In this document: positions 45,639-55,510 of the stretch, one piece after another
Layout of the letters: every line of letters begins with the position of its first letter
Numbering within the stretch: position 1 is the stretch's first letter
NCBI RefSeq assembly: GCF_011008945.1
Contig: NZ_WYCT01000005.1
Coordinates: 1 to 57,703 of the forward strand
Reading direction: 5' to 3'
Source of the DNA: Streptomyces harenosi
GTDB lineage: Bacteria; Actinomycetota; Actinomycetes; Streptomycetales; Streptomycetaceae
Length of the DNA stretch: 57,703 nt
Notes under the pieces: generated by a model
What the model saw: the letters and a program-made list of their open reading frames with translations, nothing else
What the model was told of the DNA's origin: nothing
Databases searched by the model: none
Program-made: the position numbers and the translations under genes

Positions 45639-46621
45639 GCTGACGCCGCCGGGGCGGCGGCCGCCGTGTCCGGCCGCTCCCGCAGGGCCAGCAGCACCCG
45701 CAGCACCGCGATCCAGGTCACCGCCGAGCCCAGCATGTGCAGGCCGACCAGGATCTCCGGCAGGTCGGTGAAGTACTGGACGTAGCCGATGACACCCTGG
45801 GCCAGCAGCACCAGGAACAGGCCGCGGGTGCGCAGCAGCGGGCCTCGCGGCGCGTCGACCGCCTTCAGCACGAACCACAGCGCGAAGGTCAGGGTCACCA
45901 CGATCCACGCCAGCACGGCGTGCAGCTTGGTGACCGTCTCCCAGTCGACCGGCATCCGCTCGACCTCGCTGGAATCGCCCGCGTGGGGACCGGCGCCGGT
46001 CACCACCGTGCCGACCGCGATCAGCAGCGCCGAGGCGCCGACCAGGAACCACACCAGTTGCCGCACCGACGTCCCGACCAGCGGACGGGGTGCCGCGTCG
46101 CCCTCCCGGGTGCGCTGCCACATCACGGTCGCCACGGCGATCAGGGCGGAGGAGAGCAGGAAGTGGGCGGCCACCGTGTACGGGTTGAGGCCCACCAGGA
46201 CGACGATGCCGCCGAGGACCGCGTTGCCCATCACGATCCAGAACTGCGCCCAGCCCAGCCGGGTCAGGCCGCGCCGGTACGGCTTCTCCGAGCGCGCGGC
46301 GATGATCGCCCAGCCGACCGCGGCGCACAGCACGTAGGTCAGCAGCCGGTTGCCGAACTCGATGTAGCCGTGGACGCCCATCTCGGCGGTGTTGTGGATC
46401 GAGTCCTCGGTGCACTTGGGCCAGGTCGGGCAGCCGAGGCCGGAGCCGGTCAGCCGGACGGCACCGCCGGTGACGACGATGACCACCGCCATCACGAGCG
46501 CGGTGAGGGCCGCCCGCTGCACTGTCCGGGGCTGCGGGGTCCAGCGTGCGGCGATGAAGGCGAGCGGGTTGCGCACGGCGGCTGCGGTGTCGGCGCGGGT
46601 CACGTTTGGCACGCGTCCCAT
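45593..46621 (-). CDS. ctaA: Heme A synthase (CtaA)
   Basis: CtaA oxidises heme O to heme A for the aa3-type cytochrome oxidase. The roughly 342-residue, eight-helix protein has the haem-ligand histidines in GVHGYIEFGNR, VAAHFLLSS, KLHAVLAW and GLHMLGS. It also has the extracellular Cys pair in GCPTWPKC (part of GSGLGCPTWPKCTEDS). ATG 46621 gives MGRVPNVTRADT, but that ATG is part of a TACGAT hexamer (46619-46624 on this strand) seven bases before GTG 46612, so the true start may be a leaderless GTG at 46612. The stop lies 46 bases inside the convergent nucleotidyltransferase gene. Confidence 0.95.
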   Translation of the reverse strand: MGRVPNVTRADTAAAVRNPLAFIAARWTPQPRTVQRAALTALVMAVVIVVTGGAVRLTGSGLGCPTWPKCTEDSIHNTAEMGVHGYIEFGNRLLTYVLCAAVGWAIIAARSEKPYRRGLTRLGWAQFWIVMGNAVLGGIVVLVGLNPYTVAAHFLLSSALIAVATVMWQRTREGDAAPRPLVGTSVRQLVWFLVGASALLIAVGTVVTGAGPHAGDSSEVERMPVDWETVTKLHAVLAWIVVTLTFALWFVLKAVDAPRGPLLRTRGLFLVLLAQGVIGYVQYFTDLPEILVGLHMLGSAVTWIAVLRVLLALRERPDTAAAAPAASAQAYEATSVSMAGPR

Positions 46622-46661
46622 CGTAGGGGGCAGCTTGTGCACGCGTTCACGAGGGTCCCTC

Positions 46662-47444
46662 CTACTCCCAGCGGAAGAACTTCCCCGCCGCCGCGAGCCC
46701 GGCGACCGCCCAGACGGCGAGGATCCCCAGGTCGCCCCAGGGCACGCCCGCCCCGTGCTGCAGCACGTCCCGCAGGCCGTCGGAGAGCGCGGAGATGGGC
46801 AGCAGGCCGAGCGCGTCCCGCGCGGCGTCCGGGAACTTGTCCAGCGGCACGATCACGCCGCCGCCGACGAGCAGCAGCAGGAAGACCAGGTTGGCGGCGG
46901 CCAGCGTCGCCTCGGCCTTGAGGGTGCCCGCCATGAGCAGCCCCAGGCCCGAGAAGGCCGCCGTGCCCAGGAGCAGGAGCAGCAGGACGGTGAGGGGGCT
47001 GCCGTGCGGCGACCAGCCCAGCGCGAAGGCGATCACCGTGAGCAGCACCACCTGGAGAACCTCGGTGACCAGGACGGACACCGTCTTCGCGGTCATCAGG
47101 CCCCAGCGCGGCAGCGGCGAGGCGGCCAGCCGCTTCAGGACCCCGTACCGGCGCTCGAAGCCGGTCGCGATGGCCTGCCCGGTGAACGCCGTCGACATCA
47201 CGGCGAGCGCGAGGACGCCGGGGGCGAGGAAGTCGACGGCCTTCCCCTCGCCGGTGTCCACGATGTCGACCGCGCTGAACAGCACGAGCAGCAGGGTGGG
47301 GATGACCACCGTCAGCAGGAGCTGCTCGCCGTTGCGCAGCAGCATCCTCGTCTCCAGCGCGGCCTGCGCCGCGATCATGCGGGGGAGGGGGGCCGCGCCG
47401 GGCTTCGGCGTGTACTTCCCCGTCCCCGTACCGGTGGCGGTCAC
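46662..47444 (-). CDS. ABC-2 type transporter permease
   Basis: The 260-residue protein has six hydrophobic segments and the ABC-2 domain pattern: ETRMLLRNGEQLLLTVVIPT, FTGQAIATGFERRYGVLKRL and LKAEATLAAANLVFLLLLVG. It is the membrane half of an exporter with the ATPase encoded immediately upstream (GTG 47444 overlaps the ATPase TGA). The pair sits beside ctaA and opposite the suf operon, a linkage also found in Mycobacterium. The cargo is unknown; a heme or Fe-S connection is only inferred from the neighbours. Confidence 0.88.
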   Translation of the reverse strand: MTATGTGTGKYTPKPGAAPLPRMIAAQAALETRMLLRNGEQLLLTVVIPTLLLVLFSAVDIVDTGEGKAVDFLAPGVLALAVMSTAFTGQAIATGFERRYGVLKRLAASPLPRWGLMTAKTVSVLVTEVLQVVLLTVIAFALGWSPHGSPLTVLLLLLLGTAAFSGLGLLMAGTLKAEATLAAANLVFLLLLVGGGVIVPLDKFPDAARDALGLLPISALSDGLRDVLQHGAGVPWGDLGILAVWAVAGLAAAGKFFRWE

Positions 47445-48364
47445 GAACGCAGCTCCTTGCCGGTGAGCTCCAGAAACACGTCTTCCAGGGTGTGCCGCTC
47501 CACCGAGATGCGGTCCGGCATCACCCCGTGCTGGGCGCACCAGGACGTCACCGTGGCGAGGAGCTGCGGGTCGACCTTGCCGACGACCCGGTAGGAGCCC
47601 GGGGTCAGCTCGGCCACCGCCGAGTCGGCGGGCAGCGCCTTGAGGAGCGACGCCAGGTCGAGCCCCGGGCGGCCGGTGAAGCGGAGCGTGTTCTCGGCGC
47701 CGCCGCGGCACAGCTCCTCGGGGGAGCCCTGGGCGATGACCCGGCCGGCGTCGATGATGGCGACGTCGTCGGCGAGCTGCTCGGCCTCGTCCATGAAGTG
47801 GGTGGTGAGGATCACGGAGACGCCGTCGGCGCGCAGGTCCCGCACCAGGTCCCAGGTGGCGCGGCGGGCCTGGGGGTCGAGCCCGGCGGTCGGCTCGTCC
47901 AGGAAGACCAGCTCCGGCCGCCCGACGACGGCCATCGCCAGCGCCAGGCGCTGCTGCTGGCCGCCGGACAGACGGCGGTAGGTGGTCCGGCCGCAGGAGC
48001 CGAGCCCGAGGCGCTCGACGAGGGCGTCCACGTCCAGCGGGTGGGCGTGCAGCTTCGCGACATGGCGGAGCATCTCCTCCGCGCGGGCGCCGGAGTAGAC
48101 GCCGCCGGACTGGAGCATCACGCCGATGCGCGGCCGCAGCTCACCGGCCTGCCGGACGGGGTCGAGGCCCAGGACGCGGACCGTGCCGGAATCCGGCTTC
48201 CGGTATCCCTCGCAGGTCTCGACCGTGGTCGTCTTGCCCGCCCCGTTCGGACCGAGTACGGCGGTGACGCCCGCCCGGGCCACCAGGTCGAGGCCGTCCA
48301 CCGCGGTCTTCGTGCCGTACCGCTTCACCAGGGCCTGGACCTGGACGACGGGCTCGCTTCGCAT
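47441..48364 (-). CDS. ABC transporter ATP-binding protein (DrrA/CcmA-like)
   Basis: The 307-residue ATPase has Walker A GPNGAGKTT (39-47), Q-loop VMLQSGGVYSG, signature RRLSGGQQQRLALA, Walker B LVFLDEPTAGLD and H-loop TTHFMDEAE. A C-terminal extension of about 80 residues follows (LRFTGRPGLDLASLLKALPA onward), as in the DrrA group of exporters. ATG 48364 begins the gene, and the stop overlaps the permease start. It drives the partner ABC-2 permease. It is divergent from sufR across a 358-base gap. Confidence 0.92.
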   Translation of the reverse strand: MRSEPVVQVQALVKRYGTKTAVDGLDLVARAGVTAVLGPNGAGKTTTVETCEGYRKPDSGTVRVLGLDPVRQAGELRPRIGVMLQSGGVYSGARAEEMLRHVAKLHAHPLDVDALVERLGLGSCGRTTYRRLSGGQQQRLALAMAVVGRPELVFLDEPTAGLDPQARRATWDLVRDLRADGVSVILTTHFMDEAEQLADDVAIIDAGRVIAQGSPEELCRGGAENTLRFTGRPGLDLASLLKALPADSAVAELTPGSYRVVGKVDPQLLATVTSWCAQHGVMPDRISVERHTLEDVFLELTGKELRS

Positions 48365-48636
48365 GGCCCCGAGTCTAGGTAGGCGGGCGAGGGCGCAGGC
48401 GGGCGGGTGCGGGAAGTCCCCCGCACGGGGACGGCGCGGGGGCGGTCGCCGCCCCGCGCGGGTCGGTCCCGCGCGCGCCCGCCGCCCCAAGCGGGCCGGG
48501 GAGCGACCCGGGCAGGCCGCCCGCGCGGGACGGGCGGGCGGCCGGAGGTGCGTGCGGCGGGATGCGGCGGGTGGTGCCGGCGGTGTCCGCGGTGCCGCCG
48601 GGGCTGTCCGGGCGGTGATCGTTTCCGCAGGTCAGA
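48365..48636. other. GC-rich part of the ABC transporter-sufR intergenic region
   Basis: Beyond short GC-rich inverted segments (for example CCGCGCGGG near 48454 and GGGCGGCCG) I see no gene or clear element here. The regulatory sites of the region lie in its right third. Confidence 0.5.
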
Positions 48637-48650
48637 TTAGGTATGCCTAA
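48637..48650. promoter_or_regulatory. Iron-box-like site (DmdR/IdeR/DtxR type)
   Basis: TTAGGTATGCCTAA (48637-48650) is a palindrome-like site. It agrees at 12 of 14 positions with the left part of the DtxR-family iron box TTAGGTTAGCCTAA. The remaining five bases of the 19-base box match poorly. DmdR1 is the Streptomyces iron regulator. The site lies 73 bases before sufR. Confidence 0.5.
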
Positions 48651-48709
48651 GTGACGCACGGCACCGTCGGGCGGTTCGGACGCGGCTTGCCCGGCTCCGG
48701 CGAATTACG

Positions 48710-48723
48710 CAACAATGGCGTTG
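48710..48723 (+). promoter_or_regulatory. SufR operator at the sufR start
   Basis: CAAC-AATGGC-GTTG (48710-48723) fits the CAAC-N6-GTTG palindrome described for Streptomyces SufR. It overlaps the GTG start of sufR itself, so bound SufR would block transcription or initiation of the whole suf operon. Confidence 0.8.
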
Positions 48724-49529
48724 TGAAAAACGTCGGCGAGGCTCGGGAGACCCCCGTGGGGGCCCCGCAGGAGGAGTTCGCGACCGGTGAGCGCTCGACG
48801 CGCAACCGGGTCGCGCGGTCCATCCTGGACCACGGCCCGTCGACCGTCGCCGAGCTCGCCGAGCGGCTGGGGCTCACCCAGGCGGCCGTGCGCCGGCATC
48901 TCGACGCGCTCGTCACCGACGGCGTCGTCGAGGCCCGCGACCGCCCGGTCTACGGCACGCGGACCCGCGGCCGGCCCGCCAAGGCGTTCGCGCTGACGGA
49001 CTGCGGCCGGGACGCGTTCGACCAGTCCTACGACCAGCTCGCCGTGGACGCCCTGCGCTGGATCGCCGAGCGGGAGGGCGGGGAGCAGGCGGTCGCCGCC
49101 TTCGCCCGGGCCCGCATCGCCGCCCAGGCCGGCGCGTACCGCAGGGCCGTGGCCGAAGCGGCCCCGGAGGAGCGGACGGAAGCGCTGGCCAAGGCCCTCA
49201 GCGCGGACGGGTACGCTGCAACCGCGCGCAGCGCACCGGTCGGCGAACAGCTCTGCCAGCACCACTGCCCGGTCGCCCACGTCGCCGAACAGTTCCCGCA
49301 GCTCTGCGAGGCCGAGACGGAATTTTTCGCCGAGCTGCTCGGTACACATGTGCAGCGGCTGGCGACCATCGCCCACGGCGACGGCGTCTGCACCACCTTC
49401 ATCCCGAAGGGTGCGGCGACGGCCGGGGCCGCCAAGGCTGCCAGGGCCGCGAAGCCTCGGAAGACCCCGAAGACCCCCAAGACCACTCACCACGCATCTG
49501 CAAGCACGGCCGGGAGGAACCCCGCATGA
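48723..49529 (+). CDS. sufR: Fe-S sensing repressor SufR
   Basis: SufR represses the suf operon when it carries a Fe-S cluster. The 268-residue product has a winged helix-turn-helix ([20 protein letters not shown], 41-60, then a [12 protein letters not shown] wing) and the cluster ligands Cys178, Cys182 and Cys195 in [18 protein letters not shown], with Cys223 further on. The last ~40 residues are Lys/Ala/Thr-rich. GTG 48723 lies in the SufR-type operator and the start has no ribosome site, so the transcript may be leaderless. The TGA overlaps the sufB ATG (49526). Confidence 0.93.
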   Translation: MKNVGEARETPVGAPQEEFATGERSTRNRVARSILDHGPSTVAELAERLGLTQAAVRRHLDALVTDGVVEARDRPVYGTRTRGRPAKAFALTDCGRDAFDQSYDQLAVDALRWIAEREGGEQAVAAFARARIAAQAGAYRRAVAEAAPEERTEALAKALSADGYAATARSAPVGEQLCQHHCPVAHVAEQFPQLCEAETEFFAELLGTHVQRLATIAHGDGVCTTFIPKGAATAGAAKAARAAKPRKTPKTPKTTHHASASTAGRNPA

Positions 49530-50947
49530 CTCTCCCCACGGAGACTGCCCACCCTGAGCTGGAGGGCCTGGGCACGTACGAATACGGCTGGGCCGACCGG
49601 GACGAGGCCGGTGCGTCGGCGCGTCGCGGCCTGGACGAGGACGTCGTCCGGGACATCTCCGCGAAGAAGGACGAGCCGGAGTGGATGACCAAGCTCCGCC
49701 TCAAGGGCCTGAAGCTCTTCGAGAAGAAGCCCATGCCGAACTGGGGCTCGGACCTGTCGGGGATCGACTTCGACAACATCAAGTACTTCGTGCGCTCCAC
49801 GGAGAAGCAGGCGGAGTCCTGGGAGGACCTGCCCGAGGACATCAAGAACACGTACGACAAGCTGGGCATCCCCGAGGCCGAGAAGAAGCGCCTCGTGGCC
49901 GGTGTCGCGGCCCAGTACGAGTCCGAGGTCGTCTACCACCAGATCCGCGAGGACCTGGAGGAGCAGGGCGTCATCTTCCTGGACACCGACACGGCCCTGA
50001 AGCAGCACCCGGAGCTGTTCAAGGAGTACTTCGGCACCGTCATCCCGGCCGGTGACAACAAGTTCGCCGCGCTGAACACCGCCGTGTGGTCCGGCGGCTC
50101 CTTCATCTACGTCCCGCCGGGCGTGCACGTGGAGATCCCGCTCCAGGCCTACTTCCGTATCAACACGGAGAACATGGGCCAGTTCGAGCGGACCCTGATC
50201 ATCGTCGACGAGGGTGCCTACGTGCACTACGTCGAGGGTTGCACGGCCCCGATCTACAAGTCGGACTCGCTGCACTCCGCGGTCGTCGAGATCATCGTCA
50301 AGAAGAACGCCCGCTGCCGCTACACGACCATCCAGAACTGGTCGAACAACGTCTACAACCTGGTCACCAAGCGCGCCGTGGCCTACGAGGGCGCGACCAT
50401 GGAGTGGATCGACGGCAACATCGGCTCCAAGGTGACGATGAAGTACCCGGCCGTCTACCTGATGGGCGAGCACGCCAAGGGCGAGACCCTGTCCATCGCC
50501 TTCGCCGGCGAGGGCCAGCACCAGGACGCGGGCGCCAAGATGGTCCACATGGCCCCGAACACCTCGTCCAACATCGTCTCCAAGTCGGTGGCGCGCGGCG
50601 GCGGCCGTACCTCCTACCGCGGTCTGATCGAGATCGGCGAGGGCGCCCCGGGCTCGAAGTCCAACGTCCTGTGCGACGCGCTGCTCGTCGACACGATCTC
50701 CCGCTCGGACACGTACCCCTACGTGGACGTCCGCGAGGACGACGTCTCCATGGGCCACGAGGCGACCGTCTCCAAGGTCTCCGAGGACCAGCTCTTCTAC
50801 CTGATGAGCCGCGGTCTGAGCGAGGACGAGGCCATGGCGATGATCGTGCGCGGCTTCGTCGAGCCGATCGCCAAGGAGCTGCCGATGGAGTACGCGCTGG
50901 AGCTCAACCGGCTGATCGAGCTGCAGATGGAGGGCGCGGTCGGCTAA
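49526..50947 (+). CDS. sufB: Fe-S assembly scaffold subunit SufB
   Basis: SufB is the main scaffold on which SufBCD builds Fe-S clusters. The 473-residue product has the SufB features [60 protein letters not shown] and the conserved [20 protein letters not shown]. Its C-terminal part contains [19 protein letters not shown], the SufC contact region. GGAGG eight bases upstream supports ATG 49526, which overlaps the sufR stop. No intein is present, unlike some mycobacterial SufB. Confidence 0.98.
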   Translation: MTLPTETAHPELEGLGTYEYGWADRDEAGASARRGLDEDVVRDISAKKDEPEWMTKLRLKGLKLFEKKPMPNWGSDLSGIDFDNIKYFVRSTEKQAESWEDLPEDIKNTYDKLGIPEAEKKRLVAGVAAQYESEVVYHQIREDLEEQGVIFLDTDTALKQHPELFKEYFGTVIPAGDNKFAALNTAVWSGGSFIYVPPGVHVEIPLQAYFRINTENMGQFERTLIIVDEGAYVHYVEGCTAPIYKSDSLHSAVVEIIVKKNARCRYTTIQNWSNNVYNLVTKRAVAYEGATMEWIDGNIGSKVTMKYPAVYLMGEHAKGETLSIAFAGEGQHQDAGAKMVHMAPNTSSNIVSKSVARGGGRTSYRGLIEIGEGAPGSKSNVLCDALLVDTISRSDTYPYVDVREDDVSMGHEATVSKVSEDQLFYLMSRGLSEDEAMAMIVRGFVEPIAKELPMEYALELNRLIELQMEGAVG

Positions 50948-51029
50948 CCGCCGGCCGGGGGCGGCCCCGCGCCGCCCCGCCGTCCCCGTCAAGCCCCTTA
51001 CGTAACGGAAAGCGAGCACTACGACAGCC

Positions 51030-52256
51030 ATGGCTGAGGCTCAGAACTCCCCCACCTCCGGCTTCGCTACGGCGGGGGGACCCCCACCGGTGGGCTCCAC
51101 CACCGCCGGTGCCATCGCGGTCGCCGCCGAGGCGGACTCGACCGTCGCCACGCGCATGAGCGCGCCCCCGTCCTTCGACGTGGCGGACTTCCCGGTCCCC
51201 CACGGCCGCGAGGAGGAGTGGCGGTTCACCCCGCTGGAGCGCCTGCGCGGCCTGCACGACGGCACCGCCGTCGCCACCGGTGACGGCGTGAAGGTCGCCG
51301 TCGACGCCCCCGAGGGCGTCACCGTCGAGACCGTCGGCCGCGACGACGCCCGGCTCGGCAGGGCCGGCACCCCGGTGGACCGCGTGGCCGCCCAGGCGTA
51401 CTCGGCCTTCGAGCGGGCCTCGGTCGTGACCGTGCCGAAGGAGACCGTCCTCACCGAGCCGATCCGCATCGCCGTGCACGGCGAGGGCGGGGTCGCCTAC
51501 GGCCACCAGCTCATCGAGCTCGGCGCCTTCGCCGAGGCCGTCGTGGTCATCGACCACACCGGTGACGCGGTGCTCGCCGCCAACGTCGACTACGTCCTCG
51601 GCGACGGCGCCAAGCTGACCGTCGTCTCGGTCCAGGACTGGGACGACAAGGCGGTCCACGCCGGCCAGCACAACGCGCTCGTGGGCCGGGACGCCTCCTT
51701 CAAGTCGATCATCGTCACCTTCGGCGGCGACCTGGTCCGGCTGCACCCGCGCGTGAACTACGCCGGTCCCGGCGGCGAGGTCGAGATGTTCGGCCTGTAC
51801 TTCACCGAGAAGGGCCAGCACCAGGAGCACCGGCTCTTCGTCGACCACAACGTGCCGCACTGCAAGTCGAACGTGGTCTACAAGGGCGCGCTCCAGGGCG
51901 AGAACGCGCACGCGGTGTGGATCGGCGACGTCCTCATCGAGGCCGCGGCCGAGGGCACGGACACCTACGAGATGAACCGCAACCTCGTCCTGACGGACGG
52001 CGCGCGGGTCGACTCGGTGCCCAACCTGGAGATCGAGACCGGCGAGATCGTCGGCGCCGGCCACGCCTCCGCCACCGGCCGCTTCGACGACGAGCAGCTG
52101 TTCTACCTGATGGCCCGCGGCATCCCGGAGCACGAGGCCCGCCGCCTGGTGGTCCGCGGCTTCTTCGCCGAGCTGGTCCAGCAGATCGGCGTCCCGGACA
52201 TCGAAGAGCGCCTGATCGCCAAGATCGAGCAGGAGCTGGAGGCGTCGGTCGCATGA
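51030..52256 (+). CDS. sufD: Fe-S assembly protein SufD
   Basis: SufD partners SufB in the SufBC2D complex. The 408-residue product shows REEEWRFTPLERLRGL, YFTEKGQHQEHRLFVDHNVP and GRFDDEQLFYLMARGIPEHE, the SufD counterparts of SufB motifs. The first ~25 residues (SPTSGFATAGGPPPV) are unusual and are encoded by a palindromic repeat (51047-51087) that appears to have inserted in frame after MAEAQN. The ATG at 51030 is 82 bases after sufB with no better start; an internal ATG at 51156 (MSAPPSFDVADF) would remove the odd region. The stop overlaps the ferredoxin gene (ATGA). Confidence 0.95.
   Translation: MAEAQNSPTSGFATAGGPPPVGSTTAGAIAVAAEADSTVATRMSAPPSFDVADFPVPHGREEEWRFTPLERLRGLHDGTAVATGDGVKVAVDAPEGVTVETVGRDDARLGRAGTPVDRVAAQAYSAFERASVVTVPKETVLTEPIRIAVHGEGGVAYGHQLIELGAFAEAVVVIDHTGDAVLAANVDYVLGDGAKLTVVSVQDWDDKAVHAGQHNALVGRDASFKSIIVTFGGDLVRLHPRVNYAGPGGEVEMFGLYFTEKGQHQEHRLFVDHNVPHCKSNVVYKGALQGENAHAVWIGDVLIEAAAEGTDTYEMNRNLVLTDGARVDSVPNLEIETGEIVGAGHASATGRFDDEQLFYLMARGIPEHEARRLVVRGFFAELVQQIGVPDIEERLIAKIEQELEASVA
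51047..51087. repeat. Short palindromic element inside the 5' end of sufD
   Basis: The 41-base element runs from CTCCCCCA (51047-51054) to ACCCCCAC (51080-51087), with TCCGGCTTCGCTACGG in its centre and a long CCCCC/GGGGG stem. Its reverse complement starts GTGGGGGT and ends TGGGGGAG, the same termini as the ctaB element. It encodes SufD codons about 6-19. Confidence 0.75.
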
Positions 52257-52570
52257 CCTTCGTACGCGCCTGTGGGCTGAGCGAGCTGGAGGAGGACACC
52301 CCCAAGCGGGTGGAACTCGACGGCACGCCCGTGTCCCTCGTGCAGACCGGGGGGGAGGTGTTCGCGATCCACGACATCTGCTCGCACGCGAACGTCTCGC
52401 TCTCGGAGGGCGAGGTCGACGACTGCCACATCGAGTGCTGGCTGCACGGCTCGCGCTTCGACCTGCGGTCCGGCAAGCCCGACAGTCTTCCGGCGACGCG
52501 TCCCGTCCCCGTATACCCCGTAAAGATCGAAGGGGACGACGTGCTCGTCTCCCTCACCCAGGAGTCCTGA
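52253..52570 (+). CDS. Rieske-type ferredoxin in the suf operon
   Basis: The 105-residue protein is a small non-haem dioxygenase-type ferredoxin. It has Cys43 and His45 in CSHANV and Cys62 and His65 in CWLHGSRFD, the two halves of a [2Fe-2S] Rieske site; no signal peptide is present. It lies inside the suf operon and overlaps the sufD stop. It is probably an electron donor or a cluster acceptor in Fe-S assembly; the exact task is unknown, but the gene is widespread at this spot in actinobacterial suf operons. Confidence 0.92.
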   Translation: MTFVRACGLSELEEDTPKRVELDGTPVSLVQTGGEVFAIHDICSHANVSLSEGEVDDCHIECWLHGSRFDLRSGKPDSLPATRPVPVYPVKIEGDDVLVSLTQES

Positions 52571-52577
52571 GGCACCC

Positions 52578-53338
<761 letters not shown>

Positions 53339-53342
<4 letters not shown>

Positions 53343-54595
53343 CACAGCTGCCGGGCCTCCTCGACACCGAGGCGATCCGCAAGGACTTCCCGATCCTGGA
53401 CCGTGTGCTCCACGACGGGAAGAAGCTCGTCTACCTCGACAACGCCGCGACCTCGCAGACCCCGCGCCAGGTCATCGACGTCCTCGACGAGTACTACGAG
53501 CAGCACAACGCCAACGTCCACCGTGGCGTGCACGTCCTCGCCGAGGAGGCCACGGCGCTGTACGAGGGCGCGCGTGACAAGGTCGCGGAGTTCATCAACG
53601 CACCCTCGCGCGACGAGGTGATCTTCACCAAGAACGCCTCGGAGTCCCTCAACCTCGTGGCCAACATGCTCGGCTGGGCCGACGAGCCCTACCGGGTGGA
53701 CCACGAGACCGAGATCGTCATCACGGAGATGGAGCACCACTCCAACATCGTGCCGTGGCAGCTGCTCGCGCAGCGCACGGGAGCGAAGCTGAAGTGGTTC
53801 GGCCTGACCGACGACGGCCGCCTGGACCTGTCCAACATCGACGAGGTCATCACCGAGAAGACGAAGGTCGTCTCGTTCGTGCTGGTCTCCAACATCCTGG
53901 GCACGCTCAACCCGGTCGAGGCGATCATCCGCCGCGCCCAGGAGGTCGGCGCCCTGGTCTGCGTCGACGCCTCCCAGGCCGCGCCGCACATGCCGCTGGA
54001 CGTGCAGGCGCTCCAGGCCGACTTCGTCGCCTTCACCGGCCACAAGATGTGCGGCCCGACCGGCATCGGCGTGCTCTGGGGCCGCCAGGAACTGCTGGAG
54101 GACCTGCCTCCGTTCCTCGGCGGCGGCGAGATGATCGAGACGGTGTCGATGCACTCGTCGACGTACGCTCCCGCCCCGCACAAGTTCGAGGCGGGCACCC
54201 CGCCGATCGCGCAGGCGGTCGGTCTGGGCGCGGCGATCGACTACCTCAACTCGATCGGCATGGACAAGATCCTCGCCCACGAGCACGCGCTCACCGAGTA
54301 CGCGGTCAAGCGGCTGGCGGAGGTCCCCGGTCTGCGCATCATCGGCCCCACCACGGCCGAGGACCGGGGCGCCGCGATCTCCTTCACCCTCGGTGACATC
54401 CACCCGCACGACGTGGGCCAGGTCCTCGACGAGCAGGGCATCGCGGTCCGCGTCGGCCACCACTGCGCGCGCCCGGTCTGCCTGCGCTACGGAATTCCTG
54501 CGACCACGCGAGCGTCGTTCTATCTGTACTCCACGCCGGCCGAGATCGACGCTCTGGTCGACGGCCTGGAGCACGTACGGAACTTCTTCGGCTGA
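53339..54595 (+). CDS. sufS: Cysteine desulfurase SufS
   Basis: SufS is a pyridoxal-phosphate enzyme that takes sulfur from cysteine for Fe-S assembly. The 418-residue product has YLDNAATSQTP, TEMEHHSNIVPWQ, the PLP lysine in FTGHKMCGPTG and the sulfur-accepting Cys in HHCARPVCLRYG near residue 370. The GTG start at 53339 overlaps the sufC stop. Confidence 0.98.
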
Positions 54596-54611
54596 GGGGC
54601 GTGCTGACAAG

Positions 54612-55079
54612 GTGAAGCTGGATTCCATGTACCAGGACGTCATCCTGGACCACTACAAGAACCCCCACGGGCGTGGTCTGCGGGACGGCGACGCCGAGGT
54701 GCACCACGTGAACCCCACGTGCGGTGACGAGATCACGCTGCGCGTGAAGTACGACGGCACGACCATCACGGACGTCAGCTACGAGGGCCAGGGCTGTTCC
54801 ATCAGCCAGGCGTCGGCCTCCGTGCTGAACGAACTCCTCGTCGGCAAGGATCTGGCCGACGCGCAGAAGATCCAGGAGACCTTCCTGGAGCTGATGCAGT
54901 CCAAGGGCCGGATCGAGCCCGACGACGCCATGGAGGACATCCTGGAGGACGCGGTCGCGTTCGCCGGGGTCTCCAAGTACCCGGCCCGGGTCAAGTGCGC
55001 CCTGTTGAGCTGGATGGCCTGGAAGGACGCGACGGCCCAGGCGCTGGACGGCGCCGACGCCGAAAGGAAGACGGCATGA
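54612..55079 (+). CDS. sufU: SufU sulfurtransferase
   Basis: SufU is a zinc-dependent sulfur acceptor that works with SufS in Gram-positive bacteria. The 155-residue product has the Zn/Cys ligands Cys37 and Asp39 (NPTCGDE), Cys62 (QGCSISQAS) and Cys129 (RVKCALLSW). The GTG start (54612) gives MKLDSMYQDVILDHYK; ATG 54627 is possible. The stop overlaps sufT by ATGA. Confidence 0.95.
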   Translation: MKLDSMYQDVILDHYKNPHGRGLRDGDAEVHHVNPTCGDEITLRVKYDGTTITDVSYEGQGCSISQASASVLNELLVGKDLADAQKIQETFLELMQSKGRIEPDDAMEDILEDAVAFAGVSKYPARVKCALLSWMAWKDATAQALDGADAERKTA

Positions 55080-55408
55080 GCGAGACCGTGGAGATGAAGC
55101 CGGCCTCGGAGGAGGAGCTCCGCGAGGCCCTGATGGACGTCGTCGACCCCGAGCTGGGCATCGACGTGGTCAACCTGGGCCTGATCTACGGCATCCACAT
55201 CGACGACGCCAACATCGCGACCGTCGACATGACCCTGACCTCGGCGGCCTGCCCGCTGACCGATGTCATCGAGGACCAGGCCAAGTCCGCCACGGACGGC
55301 CTCGTCAACGAGCTGCGCATCAACTGGGTCTGGATGCCGCCGTGGGGCCCCGACAAGATCACGGACGACGGCCGCGAGCAGTTGCGCGCGCTCGGGTTCA
55401 ACGTCTGA
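55076..55408 (+). CDS. sufT: SufT/MIP18-type Fe-S assembly factor
   Basis: The 110-residue protein of the MIP18/DUF59 family helps mature Fe-S proteins. It has VVDPELGIDVVNLGLIYGI (22-40), the conserved Cys59 in TSAACPLTD, and a C-terminal WVWMPPWGPDKIT. It is the last gene of the suf operon, with ATGA coupling to sufU, and a strong hairpin follows after 27 bases. Confidence 0.95.
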   Translation: MSETVEMKPASEEELREALMDVVDPELGIDVVNLGLIYGIHIDDANIATVDMTLTSAACPLTDVIEDQAKSATDGLVNELRINWVWMPPWGPDKITDDGREQLRALGFNV

Positions 55409-55435
55409 GACACCCCGGGGCCGAACGGTCCCCCA

Positions 55436-55466
55436 CGACGGCGGCACCCCCCGGGTGCCGCCGTCG
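55436..55466 (+). terminator. suf operon terminator
   Basis: Perfect 14-base arms CGACGGCGGCACCC (55436-55449) and GGGTGCCGCCGTCG (55453-55466) with a CCC loop. Confidence 0.92.
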
Positions 55467-55482
55467 CGGCTGTCCGGCCCCC

Positions 55483-55510
55483 TCCCATGTGTACGCTCGT
55501 ACACATGGGA
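55483..55510. promoter_or_regulatory. 28-bp palindrome spanning the SMR promoter and start
   Basis: TCCCATGTGTACG (55483-55495) and CGTACACATGGGA (55498-55510) are perfect arms separated by CT. A TACGCT hexamer (55492-55497) seven bases before the ATG (55505) suggests a leaderless transcript whose -10, start site and start codon are all inside the palindrome. This is a strong candidate for a TetR-family or similar repressor site; the regulator is not in the window. Confidence 0.82.

Noticed and set aside
49526..50947. A possible SufB intein as in some mycobacteria
   Set aside because: The SufB sequence is continuous at normal length with no intein blocks.
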